Under the pieces are notes generated by a model. That model was not told where the DNA came from and ran no database searches. It saw only the letters and a list, made by a program, of their open reading frames with translations. From positions 310,001 through 374,000 of the forward strand of contig JAHQIW010005250.1 in the NCBI GenBank assembly GCA_019055375.1: 64,000 nt of DNA, in the 5' to 3' direction. Made by a program: the position numbers and the translations under genes. Shown here one piece after another: positions 23,035 to 34,500 of the stretch. The DNA comes from Parelaphostrongylus tenuis (taxonomy: Eukaryota; Nematoda; Chromadorea; Rhabditida; Metastrongylidae). Position 1 is the stretch's first letter, and each line of letters begins with the position of its first letter.

Positions 23035-23124
23035 TATAAATTATTGTTTTTGATAGAGAAAAATCAATCATTCGTTTTACTACCAAGTTAAAATAACATT
23101 TCGAGCACTAAATAATGTAGAAAA

Positions 23125-23400
23125 CCATCTCATCGACTGTTTCTAAACCTCACTGTGAACATTCAATATAGTCTGTAAGAATCTTCAAAGTGGGGTTTTG
23201 AAAAACAGTTGATGAGATAGATGTCTACATGTTCACTACTAGTCGTAATCCATCAACTAAGAATAATGATGATAACACAGTAACACTTGTTATCATCATG
23301 AATAGCGTCCCTCATCCCTGCCATAAAGTAGGGTTCAGTGGGGACATGGGCCATAACTGAAACGGTCGACACCGCCAAAACGTGCGTGTGGCTCTGATGA
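23125..23400 (+). repeat. Family-A hammerhead repeat, copy 3 (foldback start)
   Basis: The segment 23127-23165 and the reverse complement of 23187-23222 match (CATCTCATCGACTGTTT against CTATCTCATCAACTGTTT), forming an inverted repeat. The rest, to 23400, aligns with 14390-14610 on the minus strand. It includes a local palindrome (gatgataacac..gttatcatc, 23268-23299). Confidence 0.6.
23341..23400 (+). ncRNA. Hammerhead-like motif, family A, rearranged
   Basis: A stem II-like hairpin (CGGU CGAC ACCG), then CCAAAACGUGCG, matches the 3' half of a family-A ribozyme. The 5' core is TAACUGA instead of CUGAUGA. GGGCCA and UGGCUC could still form stem I. The following GUGUGGCUCUGAUGA (23386-23400) looks like the start of a second unit, as a tandem arrangement would give. 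Confidence 0.4.
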
Positions 23401-23404
23401 TCCA

Positions 23405-25174
23405 ACCTCAAAAGGGTTGTACGCTATTTTTACAGACTAGGTAATGTTTTGCAAAGCCAATGAATTTGAGGACGCAGCTCAGATGTTCCGCCGCAACGTG
23501 AGCTCATCAACATCACACCTGTAAAGAAGGGAGAAATTTTGTACGCCTTGGCCTCAGCAGATCTCTCTATCACCCCATGTTCCTTGTTTTTCTCGTGTCT
23601 CGACATTCTTCTGGTTGAAAGAATAGTGATACGTTGTCTAAAGAGAAAGTGTGCCTTCTGCTGAGTCAGCCGAGTTAAGGGCGTTCATAGATCTACCAAA
23701 AAGGAGTACAACAGTGCAAATCACCATCATCCGTCTTTGACCAAAATTTAATTATACTTTAATTGTACCGCTAATAATAGATACGGAAGCTGAAAATCGA
23801 ATGAAAATTATGAGATTATAGAAAAAGTGATCGGAAAGGGGGGGGGCCGTCATGCTATGGACTTTGTTTTGCTTCATTCAGCACACATAAGAAGTTACGA
23901 AAGCTCTGATATCAAAATAACAGGAACCACACCGGAATATAAGCGTGCTACTAGGGCAACAAAATGTTCACAACCAAGGGAGTAGCTATATTCGAGTAGC
24001 AAAGATGAAAAACAAGCCCTTAGTCACCTGCTGCGTGATCATCGGTTTAAACTTTGTCAATTGTAAATTGACTCCATAGTTCTCGCAATGCCTCCTTTAC
24101 ATTTTCTTGTTTTTATTTATCTATTATATAATCCAGCACGACATGTTTCACACTGTGGAAAGACCATTACGTCATATATTCTATCCATTTTCCTTCATTC
24201 GACTGACTTTTAGGGAACTCGGTGAGGAACATTCATATATTACTGTGCCTTGCTCGAGGTTTGAGCTACTGCACGACCTTAACGAACACTGTGGCATGCC
24301 CCCCTGTGATACCCTTAAGGCGTGTGCTACTAATGAGATGGGGAAGTCGTTGAAAGGTACATGTACCATTAATATGCAATATCAATGCTCGAATCAAAGA
24401 CTTGATAATGAGTCTGTGGAAATATGTTTATCTTCTTCATATCCATCAATCACGAAAGCCTCCGGATTTTTTGCGTAGGGGTTTGTCCACTACTTGAGAG
24501 GTTTTCGTCTTAGTCGCTAAAAACACTGGTGCTAGTCCATCGACTTTTTCATGAAGTTCCGATTTAGCCGTACTAGTATGTTTTATTCTTAAATACAGTG
24601 ACTTGGCGCAAGCACCTCTTCTACACGTTCCTGGATTCCGTGAAATGAGGGCTTGGTGAGCTCATACGGTGTCAAGCAAGGGTGGTGAGTAAACTGAGCC
24701 GTACATGGCACGAATAGAAGCACTGCTAGCCTAACATCCGTTTTCTGGCTTCATACTACTTGAAAAAAAAGTGTTAACAGTCTCAAACTTGCTCATCTGC
24801 ACGCGATGGTTCCTCTCCAGGAGCATATATGACATCAATTATTAAGCACCATTATAGAAATACATTTGATGAAAAAGAGAATATCTTTTGTAATATTATC
24901 AAATCCCTATGTGGCGATGCTTTATACTTCAAACTCGTTTTTGCTTTCCTTCATCCATCAGATTTCTTTTCAGAAATGTTCAGAGTAAAGCATGAAAGCT
25001 GCTTGAAAGCTCTTTAACAAATAGTCGCTGAATTTGTTCATTAATCATCCTCAAGTTATGTTTTCTCTATTAGCGGAGGCGAATTCCAAAGTGAAATCCA
25101 TAGCGGCAATTTTTTGCTAAGGCTTAAATCCACACTCGCTGACATTGCAGTTATAAGATTAATATACACTTCGC
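23405..25174. other. No gene seen; one unexplained open frame
   Basis: Contains a run of nine G at 23838-23846. An open frame at about 24130-24478 (plus) has a cysteine-containing stretch (HCGMPPCDTLKACATNEMG) that I cannot place in a family. It could be an old exon or chance. Confidence 0.4.
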
Positions 25175-25325
25175 AAAGGTGTTGAACAAAACGTATGATT
25201 AGAAAGCACCGCAGCTTTTTGTAAAAGCTCTTGAACAAAACGTATGATTTGAAGGCACCGCAGCTTTTTGTAAAAGCTCTTGAACAAAACGTATGATTTG
25301 AAGGCACAGCAGCTTTTTCTAAATA
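25175..25325. repeat. 49-bp tandem repeat, three copies
   Basis: The phrase gaacaaaacgtatgatt starts at 25184, 25233 and 25282, an exact 49-bp period. The unit also contains gcaccgcagctttttgta. Because 49 is not a multiple of 3, the repeat stays open in more than one frame on the minus strand, giving repeated FxSYVLFKSFYKKLR-like peptides. Confidence 0.95.
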
Positions 25326-25329
25326 CTCG

Positions 25330-27299
25330 TACACCGAGAAAGTGCGCCATGGAGATTGCGCTCTTTGACATGAAGAAAATCGTAAAGTATATTTTTTGAG
25401 TGTATATTTACATATAAGGGAAAAGTTATTGCTACAAAATTGTCAAATAACGACATTCCCAAACTTAAATCTCAAAAAATAAGAACAAGGAAATTCTATA
25501 GTCACTTTGGACTGATTCCATGACATTAGAAATGTCTTCAAGCATGATTATTAATTACTCATACAATTTTCTAGCAATATAGTCTTGAATTCTCTCTGAA
25601 TCTTAGCTACTTGTTTCAGTTTATTGCAATACACTGCATGCTAGAGATTATAGAGAACCTCAGCTGCTTTGCAGCACCTCTGCGCCTCTTTACTTAATTT
25701 GACATTTGGTTCAATTAATCGCTTCAAATCCATTGATTTCATCTTTCCGGATCGGAAGTTTTGTACCGGAGTTGTCTACGATTAACAACACTGAACTGAC
25801 ACATCGGAAGGTCATTGCGAGTCAATTCATAGGCCAGATATGTATTCGATAATCTGTGATGCTTGTCGAGATCAAATGAGTGCGCATCTTTCAGGGATTG
25901 ATCAGCTCCGAGAGCTTTATCTATTGTTGTCTCTTCGATTTCACAAGTAATTATTTTGTCTTTCTAACTATAAGTTTCCCGCCCAGCTTCACCACTGCAA
26001 TTCTCTTCACTTTCCCTTTATCATTTTCTCTACCTTTTCTTCTCTTCAGACGAATTACTACCACTGTTCTGAGCACATGTGTGTTAACCCTTATTCTCCA
26101 GTTCACCAAAAAAGAGCTCTAACAACACTGGTGTGCAGAAAAAGGTCTAACCTTTCAGATGAATTTCAAATTCTTTGAGCTATACATTCAAAGGCGAAAC
26201 TTGATTTTGATAGTCTCACATTTAATTCTTCTGCTAGACAAGTCAAGGAAAAAATACGCCGTGTGCAAAAATAAAAGAAATCAGCATCTTTGAGTAGTAC
26301 ACGAGTATTGACACTTGGAAGGCAAAAAACTCAGGTTAATCTCCCGTGTTTTATCAAATTTACTATCGTTAACAAGCTTGCCCCCTCCTCCATCGAACGG
26401 ATTACCCTCATTAAACTTGCTCCAGAGCAAGAGGTTTGACCCACGCGCAAGTTTCTGCCCTAATGGCATAAAATGCGTAACAATCGTGAAGGCGTGCTCA
26501 TCGAGCCGTCTCCAACCGCCTTCTATCCAATAGCGTGTCGAGATCCATCTTTGACAATGTCGACATTGAGGGTGCATAACTGTGAAGAATGAAATTTGGA
26601 ACACTTTGAAATAGAACACCAGTTAGTGTACACGATCATTTGATGCTCGATTCTTAGCATTTTGGCGATATCCCGTTCCACAAGGCCTAAACATACTGTT
26701 CCTTGATCTCACTTGGTCATTGCTCTTCAAGCTTGTTTCAAAATCAGTAAACCGTCCGAATCTGTCTCTTGAAAAAATCTCGCAGTTTTCGTTTGTTGAG
26801 ATTAAATGCATCCAATCTAAAGATCGATAGATCAACTCACTTCAATGAAGCCAGAAACAATGAGCTCCTTCCGGCGGGTTACAGCCCAATCAGCGCAATA
26901 GTTTTCATCAGGACTCCCGAATATTGCCCGACATTTCCCGTACAATCAGGATTAAATCGAGACATGCCATAATGCATTCAAATACGAGCTAGCAACCTCG
27001 TTTCAGCTCACGAAGCAAAGAGTCCGTAAGCCAAAAAGGGTTGTAACACCTCATAAAAGTCTCCAAAACACTGCTCAACACCTTACGTATACGTAATCAT
27101 GCTGCCGCATTGATATCGGTATTCATTTAGTGGTTATCAAACAGAAAAGCATCGACGAGCTGATTTTCTGAGACAGTCGTTCCATTCTGTGTTTCACAAA
27201 GTGGAGAAAAAGGCTAAAAATTGTTCACGGAGTCTAAAAATGAGCAGTGTAGTGCCAACCATTCAGCATCACCCAGTCATTTTCTAAAATATCTCTCGC
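25330..27299. other. No gene seen
   Basis: AT-rich sequence, pyrimidine-rich at 25.98-26.05 kb. No recognisable product on either strand. Confidence 0.45.
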
Positions 27300-27462
27300 C
27301 TGTCCTTCCGTTGATCGTCGAGTCACTCGAGCGGGCGCCAGCAACACTTCCATTTTGCCCTGTCGAATGCAAGAGTAGCCCAGTTGGTCTACCTTGCTCC
27401 AGAGAATCGCTGAGCATCATATCTTCTTTCCGGGCTTTTCGTGAGGAAATCGAACTATCGCG
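27300..27462 (-). pseudogene. RTE retrotransposon 3' end, short relic
   Basis: About 160 bp aligns with 56965-57115 (shared plus-strand blocks CCGTTGATCGTCGAGT, ACTCGAGCGGG, CCAGCAAC, CGCTGAGCATCATATC, TTTTCGTGAGGAAATCG). It covers only the codons for the last 50 or so residues. Very short 5'-truncated copies like this are normal for non-LTR elements. Confidence 0.85.
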
Positions 27463-27464
27463 TT

Positions 27465-28798
27465 TTTAAAATAATCTCTCGTGAATCATGAAGTACCGGG
27501 TTTCTTATATAATCCATTTTCCAGTTACATGAATCTAAATCATCAAAATAGATCTACCAACTCAAACTCAACCTTTCGTACCTTCTCTGACTTGGACCCT
27601 TAGTTCATTGGTCGTTATGTAATCAAACGATCTCATCATTATTGTGCCTCCCATCCTTGATATACACCAGAGACTTACATGACATATAAGTAATGAAAAT
27701 TTCTGCAAATTATTGAAAAATCTCCTTCGAAGTTCTGACTTCATAGTAGATTTTTCGAGCACCTGCCTAGTTAACCTATGGAGCAAAATGTTGATTGGAC
27801 CATGTATTGCGCTTGAATGTTAATCAACAATAATTTAATTACTTCTATGTGGCTGTGCTGCTTTGTTGACGAATGTTTTCCGTTTCTTAAATAAATTCAA
27901 TAATAACCAATATTCCTGATGAAAATTTTTCGTTCACCCCTTTCAGTTTTTGTTAGTATAACTGGAAGCTTCTCTATTATTCCGCTGTCATAATGGACAA
28001 GCAACCAGATAATGAGACCATACACTGAAACTCGAAGGCCTTTAAATTCTATTTACGTTCGTAGAGATGACTGAATGTGCTCTGTCCTGCATATATGAGG
28101 AGATGAGAGTGACTGTTCCTGCTGATAACGTTTTCATCCTCTGAACAATTGTGGCATCATCAATAGATGATGGAGTGATGGGAGAGAGGTCCGGTTATCC
28201 TTAGCAAGCAGGATCGCACCTGAACTCTCTATCAAAAGATACGTTACCCTTGAGCTACCGGCGCTACTTTCTCTCAACTATCTCTTATCAACTATGTCTT
28301 CAAATTTGTGGACTTTTCAATTGTCTCCCTTACCTTCCCTGTCTTTTTCTTCTGATCCATATCCTTCGATTTCTCATTCACATTATCCTGCCTAATCCTC
28401 TCTTAGTTGAGTCCTGTCGCTTTTGCTCATTCTCATACGTCCTGTCAATCATAAATATGACTAATATACGATAAACTGTATGACAAGATACGAGGTTTTC
28501 CTAAAAGCAGTCGTGGTTTTTATTTCCATCCACGAACAACGATGAAACAAATGGTCAAAGATTATGAAACAGTACTGAAGCAAGTATCAGTATATCTGTT
28601 CGATGCCAATGCTCCTTTGTAGAAAGAAAGACTTATTCTAGAGGCTTTGACTCCATTCCTGGCAGTGATTTGCTGGCTTTCTACATTGCAAACTTTGTGT
28701 TAGCAACCATGTGTTCGCCGTCTTTTTTGTTCATAGGTGATCATCACGTGTGACACCTTGATGGTGCCGAGTTCCACTGGCATATGAACGCCTAGTTG
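27465..28798. other. No gene seen
   Basis: AT-rich sequence. A GTGCCGAGTTCCACTGG-type block near 28770 resembles the B-box region of SINE family 3. Confidence 0.4.
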
Positions 28799-28799
28799 C

Positions 28800-29045
28800 G
28801 AACTGTGCTCAAACGTTTTTTTTTTTTGAGGTCACATTCTATTACTGTACGGTACTCAGTACTTCCAGCATTCAATCGTTCTTCTCTTTCTTGAGCGTCG
28901 TAGAATACTGGTTGAGCGCGTTTCTTTGCAATCTTAAAGAGAGCCTGGCTGTGGGGTTCCGTAGGCCGTTTGTTGTTTTGACTGTTGGAGAGTGTTGAGG
29001 GAGAGAAGAGAGGATCAGCTCCTCGTTGCGCCGCAACGAGCATCA
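28800..29045 (-). repeat. tRNA-derived SINE family 3 with A-tail
   Basis: The minus strand shares CCAACAGTCAAAACAACAA, GCCACAGC-like, AAGATTGCAAAGA and AATGCTGGAAGTACTGAG blocks with the copy at 7.93-8.16 kb. It ends in an A-run (plus-strand T-run at about 28816-28826), as expected for a retroposed SINE. The head begins GTTGTGATGCTCGTTGCGGC. Confidence 0.6.
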
Positions 29046-29049
29046 CAAC

Positions 29050-29584
29050 CCACTCAGCCCAACCCCTTTTAGCTACAGTTTATTTATGTAACCCATTATG
29101 ACACTGCTGAATTTATATCACTTCTTTTAATCAATTCGATACTTTGTATCGGTTGCCAACGGAGATTTTCGGATTCAAGTATAGAGAGCAGCCACAAGCT
29201 CCTGTATATTGAAGCATCTGCCTCTATGTGGCCGATTCAAATTTTCTCCAGTATTCCGGAGGGGATTCGAATCGGTCAAACCGAGCTGATCAAATTTTTG
29301 GGTAGAGTTTGATGCGAGCAACTAGAAAATATCATTGAGTATTGTGTTATATTGAGATGAACTGAGTTTTAAAGATCAAAAGGCAAAAGTACTATACTTC
29401 AACACTATGAAAACAAAAATTTCCACTAATGTTCCGGGAGATAGCATGCAGTGTATACTGTGCACAAGTTGGCAAACTGCTTACCAGTAGGCTTTTCACA
29501 TAATTTTTTGATATCGCATATGCTATAACCCTTTGAGGACCAGCGCTGATAAGCAGGCGACGTCGTGTCGCTGTCTGCGCTTAC
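29050..29584. other. No gene seen
   Basis: Only short frames. If the exon proposed at 29585-29758 is real, this would be the start of its downstream intron. Confidence 0.35.
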
Positions 29585-29758
29585 CTTCTCACGAGCACCT
29601 TCAAATCCACGAGACGAGACGCTGCCGTTACAGTAGCTGAGCGAGATTTCACGTCGCGCAGTATGGTATGAAAGAGCCATTTGGTCCTCCAAGGGATAGT
29701 GCCTACATTGTATGTTGCAAGACGAAAGCATGTTATTGAAGTTGATTGCTGAGCTCAA
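29585..29758 (-). other. Possible internal exon, unknown product
   Basis: The minus-strand frame stays open and reads QMALSYHTARREISLSYC, then NGSVSSRGFEGAREK. It stops exactly at AAG|GTAAGC, a strong splice donor (29584-29579). The stretch is richer in G+C than its surroundings. There is no ATG near 29758 and no strong TTTCAG acceptor upstream, so the 5' edge is unknown. The peptide matches no family I recognise and could equally belong to an old repeat. Confidence 0.25.
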
Positions 29759-29759
29759 T

Positions 29760-31404
29760 CACAACAGGATAAGTAAATCTAAGAGGATACATCAGAGGAA
29801 AGATATTATCAACAATCTATTCCGTCAAACACTATGTTTTTATAGTCTAATTAGGGCTTCCGTAGCTCATTTGTTCACTGGTTCGTCTTCACTCCAAAAT
29901 TTTTCGCTTTTTTGTCGGTGACTATTTCTTTTCAATCATGCACGACTGCGCAGACAGATTGTCAACTTTTACCCAAAAATTTAAATTTTACATGGTTTTG
30001 TGAGATAATAAGTTTCATTAGACTGATTGGGGAAACTAATCCAACTAATTCGTGTTCGAGAACACGCAAATTTACTTGATGCATTCTAAAGTATTAGGTT
30101 TCACATCTTACGAATCTCTGGTGACATTTCCATTAAAGTCTTGGTTGTCGAAGACTTTCTCGACAAGCTTTCTTGCTGAAATATTCGAAAAGAAAGGCAT
30201 CAAGTTACAAAAGTTATTCTGAAGGTCTAATCTTGAGTACCAAATCTTTCAACTCTGGGTGCAGGTTGTGCCGCTTAAGTGAATTATTGTCATGCAACAC
30301 AGCTGTTTCCTTCCAGTCGGCTAATGTCTCTATCGTACACAATAAGTCTTAGTGATAATCGTCGGTTTTTGATACAGCCTTACGGATGTAATGGTTTCGT
30401 TACTCGGAGCCCTTGCCATAATCCGATCTGGCCAGCAGAAGAAGCCATTATGAACTTTTCCTAGTGCAAACCTCGCTATCGCATATGCGTGTTAAAACGT
30501 TGTACATGTCAAACGTTGAGGATAGAGCATTTACTTATTATTGCGAATTCACGGTGAAATGAGTAACAATAAGTTGGTGTTTCTACGGAAAATAGCATGA
30601 CTTCTTCTTAGATCAAGTCTCCAATCTACAAAAATCTTTCCCCACATAATCTATTTTGAGTGTCTTCTTTTTGGAAACTATTTTGAACTTTTTAAATTTT
30701 GCATAACAAATTTCAAGGTATGTGGTGATTCCACAGATCACTCCTCCTTTTTGCTCAACTTCTTATATCCTTACACCACGAAGATTTTCAGATTAGTAAG
30801 CAGAGTTTGACCATTACTCAAGTATTCTGCAATTTTCACGAGTCTACCTAAACCATAGTCGATCTGATTAATCCTGATATTTCATATAACTCGGTTTTCA
30901 AATTATCATCAATTTATTAGACCCTTGTTCATTAGAGTCACCTCTGCTCGAATGCGAAATCAGCCACAAATAACAGTCAAGTGTTTTGCTTGATCCTCTT
31001 TACCACTGCGCCATTCGGGCCTCATCAATTAATGTTAAGTAGTTCGAATCTTCGTCATATATCATTCTTTCCTCTTGAACTAGTTTTAAGAGCACACCAC
31101 AAGCGCAGTTTTGCTGAGTGACAAAAAAGCTCTGAGCCTATTTGCAGACATTGTAAAGCAGGTCGCTGCATGCTATTTATCATAAATTTTGTAGACATGA
31201 ACCGCTCTAATTTATCAAATGCGTTCGCGAAGACATTTCATGTAAGCTTTCACAGTGATCGTCACCTAAACCGAGCCCTATTCATCAGTCATATTAGCCT
31301 ACAGCAAGCTATCTCTACCAACACAATAGACTTTGTGGTAGTTATCCGTTACCCCTGCCCAGTTCAGACTTTTCGAAAAAATTTTTCTTCGATTGTTTCT
31401 GATG
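29760..31404. other. No gene seen
   Basis: AT-rich sequence. About 30980-31025 (minus) contains AATGGCGCAGTGGTAAAG, an A-box-like SINE head with little else preserved. Confidence 0.4.
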
Positions 31405-32340
31405 TTTAAATAGTCATTCAATAGTTTAAATTAAAAGAATTTCAATGGTTCTCTTTGTTTCAAAAACAGCTTTCTCATTGCGCTGCCAGAGTAAAAATAG
31501 CATTTTATTTCACCTTAAGAATTTTTTGCTGGACGAAGTTCCTTCCATAAATTTTTCAACAGTCATTCTATAGCACGAGTTTCGATGAATCTAGTAATAT
31601 GCTTGTTTTTTAAAAAAGGCATTTTAGTGCGCTGTAAACAATTAAAGAAGATCGGATTTCGCAAATTCGGCAGCGGAAATGGCGCGGTGGCTTAGTACAA
31701 ATGTTGTGAAATCCTATCCGTATGCAAACAAAAGCGCGCTTTTCGGTGCAGTACCGCCTTGCTCGAAACTCAACTTTCTTTTGGCTGCCGCAGCGCACTA
31801 AGAAGTCTCTGCAGAGAATCATATACGCTATTGAAATTCTTGAGATTTGTGGTATCGAAGGTTTATTAAAATTTCACACGAACTACTCTGTCCAGCGAAA
31901 AATTCGCCAAATGTCAAGCACAATTTTATTTTTACCCTTACAACAGATTGAAAGAGTTTTTTTTCAAGAATAGACACACTATTGAAATCTTTGAGATCTG
32001 TGCTATTGAATAATTGCTAAAATTCTAGTAAAAATTCAAAAGAAAAGTTATTTTCAAGAGATAAACATAAGATGTGAAAAGCGGAAATGATCCAAATTTG
32101 CAAACTCAATTTTTCTTTTGGCTGTCATAAAATGATTAGAAATTCTTTCAAGAAAGCAAATGCATTAGTGGCAGTGTCGAGATTTAAGCTGTGGGGTGGT
32201 TACCGAATATCTTGAGAAAAGTTTTGTTCAGCAAAATATGCTCGAGTGAGAAGCATAATTTGTTGTTTTCACAGCGCAATAATAAAACCACTCTGAAAAT
32301 GAAATACACCAATTAAATTCCTTTGTTTTAAGATATCGAA
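31405..32340. repeat. R4 repeat array
   Basis: Units start at about 31411 and 31561 (AGTCATTCAATAG / AGTCATTCTATAG), 150 bp apart, each closing with a TTGCGCTGCC or GTGCGCTGTAAAC block. A second segment repeats from about 31838 and 31982 (attgaaat..cttgagat..tgtg..tat..gaa). A partly inverted copy ends the array near 32270-32340. It has the features of a small, decayed satellite or nested repeat. Confidence 0.5.
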
Positions 32341-32344
32341 AGAA

Positions 32345-33149
32345 TACTAAGATTGGATAACTAAAAATGCGTTTCTCCTCAAGTGGCCCAGATTGGGTGC
32401 GGATAACGCAAATGCTCTTACTTCACTTATTCCTCATTATTCTTGGAAGATAAGAAATTCTCGGTTTTCTTAGTCCTGCAGCAGCGATATTCACTATCTG
32501 CAATTCTACTAGATCAATAAACCTAACAAATTAGATTAAGTTCTTCATACATCACTACTTCAGATTTTCACTTTCGTATAGATTACTTTCTGATCTTCTA
32601 TCTGCTGGAGAAATCATTATGCATGCAGAAGGTGATTCTCATAAAACGTGTGGAGTTTCGAGTCAACACCGACATAATTAAGTCTTCAACGACTAATGTG
32701 CCTAATTTTATTATGTTACTCTCCATCGGAAGACTTTCATGTTGAACAGAAAACAGAGGACTTTTTTCTCTGTTAGTCACCATGATGCTCCATAGGCATC
32801 GTCTTACTTTTTCTGTCTCATCTGAGAATGTAATGCTACCAATATTCTAACGGGCGTTTTTTTTTCTGCCATTACTGATTTTATTTCGTCGACATGGTTA
32901 TTATAGAATGTAGAATCTATGTTCTAGAAATTTTTAACATAAAGCAGTTCATATAACAATACCTTTCGATCGACTATTTTGAGACCTCGCTCCAAACAAT
33001 ATAATTCGATAACATATTTTGAAACTTTCATGAGGTCCGCCGCTATGGCAATTATTTAGTGCAAGACATGTGCATGCCATGCAATCGACAATCAATCACT
33101 CTGAAAGAATGCGATGGTGATTCTTTCACCTTACGTTCAGTGTAAATAG
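32345..33149. other. No gene seen
   Basis: About 32965-33080 resembles 4505-4590, an unnamed dispersed repeat. Confidence 0.35.
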
Positions 33150-33405
33150 TTCGTCGTCGATTCCTCTACGTAGGAGTAGATCCTCCAGGAACTGATTGAA
33201 CCGAAAAGCATCGTGCAACTGATGAGGCAAGCCAGACTTGTCTGAGAGGTTAAGCATCACGTTTTGGCACATCGGTAGACTACCGTAAGTTATGGTAAAA
33301 GCCAGATATGCATTCAATCACCTCAAACGAAGTCAAAAACTGGATAAGAATGCGTGGTCCATTCCTCAGGATTGATCAACGCAAAGACCGTTATCTTTTT
33401 ATCCC
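33150..33405 (+). repeat. SINE family 1, head lost
   Basis: The body blocks ACTTGTCTGAGAGG, ATCGGTAGACTACC, CCAGATATGCATTCA and CCTCAGGATTGATCAACGC are in the family order. The tRNA-like head is too diverged to recognise. Confidence 0.65.
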
Positions 33406-34084
33406 TTAAGCTCTTAGTAGTGATGTAACCAACGCTTATCGCGTCTCTGAGAGGATTTGTAAATTCCAAGAATTTTTATGGAATTAGTGTGACTTACTTT
33501 TATCTAAAATGTTCCACAAAATGTTAGAGGCGGCCATAATTTCCATGTCCTATGACTGCTGTAGAGGTCATGCGTTGCGTATGTGTCAAGGTGTAGCTGT
33601 TGTCACCAAAAAGAACGAATACACGGGCGGTCGATGTTAATGACGTATTTTTAGGTTTTTTCTTCATAAGAATATGGGCACTATCTAACTTAAGTAGGAG
33701 TACTTTGATGTTAGAGACAAAGGAACACAGAAGCTTTAGTGTTAATCTTTGTTAGCAACTTCATCAAGTAAGACAACCTTCTTTTAATAACGGTTTTTTC
33801 TCGACAAAGTACACTTCCAGGTGACGTGGAACAACTGATTATTTGATAAAATTCTGCGTTTGTACTACGGTTGGAAGGGAAATCCTGGGACACTCTATTA
33901 AGCATGAGATGACTCCCATGCTTATCATGAGGATATAACAGCTTCTTATGTGGGATTTCCCACTGAAGGCCTAAAACCATTCGTCTTTATTTCCACTTTG
34001 TTGCAAGCCTACGCCATATCCAACGATACAATCGAGTTCGATATTACTGTATCATTATTGAAAAAAGGTTCATTCACAGCGAGC
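33406..34084. other. No gene seen
   Basis: AT-rich sequence with no assignable feature. Confidence 0.4.
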
Positions 34085-34500
34085 TGCACTCAACGTGAGA
34101 TCAATGAAGCTGAAGGGGAAAGCACAACAAGCAGATCTTCCACTGCACGCTGGTTTCAACGTTTCTCAAAGTCGGATATCTTGACCCCGAACACAAGCCT
34201 CGTTCAAGGCGTCTAACAAAGTTGAACAACGAAGATTTGGAGGCTGTTTTGTAAGATGAACCGTCGCCAGGTGGTAACCGAACTTGAACGGAAGTTTGGT
34301 GAATTTGGCGGAGGCTCTGCTGCATCCCGGCTACAGTCCAGATTGTGCTCCATCAGACTCTGGCCTTTTGCGATTGATGTAGCACTTTTGAAGGGTCGCT
34401 GATTTATATTGTTCGATGAAGTTGAACAAGCATGTCGAGAGTGTTTTGGCATAAATTTCCAGTTCATTTTACAAGTACTCCACTACTTTATATTTAGCCT
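34085..34500 (+). pseudogene. mariner-type transposase, internally deleted
   Basis: Mariner transposases cut and paste their element using a helix-turn-helix DNA-binding region and a DDD catalytic triad. The start reads REINEAEGESTTSR, then STARWFQRF (second HTH). A frameshift leads to YLDPEHKPRSRRLTKLNNED. After EFGG the sequence jumps to ALLHPGYSPDCAPSD, the block that carries the third catalytic aspartate. The middle of the protein, some 200 residues with the first two aspartates, is missing. More stops and shifts follow (HFTSTPLYI-like end near 34485). It is dead, and is a typical internally deleted mariner. Confidence 0.85.

Noticed and set aside
29545..29585. CUGAUAAGC near a GC-rich stretch as a ribozyme
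   Set aside because: Wrong core (G8 missing) and no paired stems.
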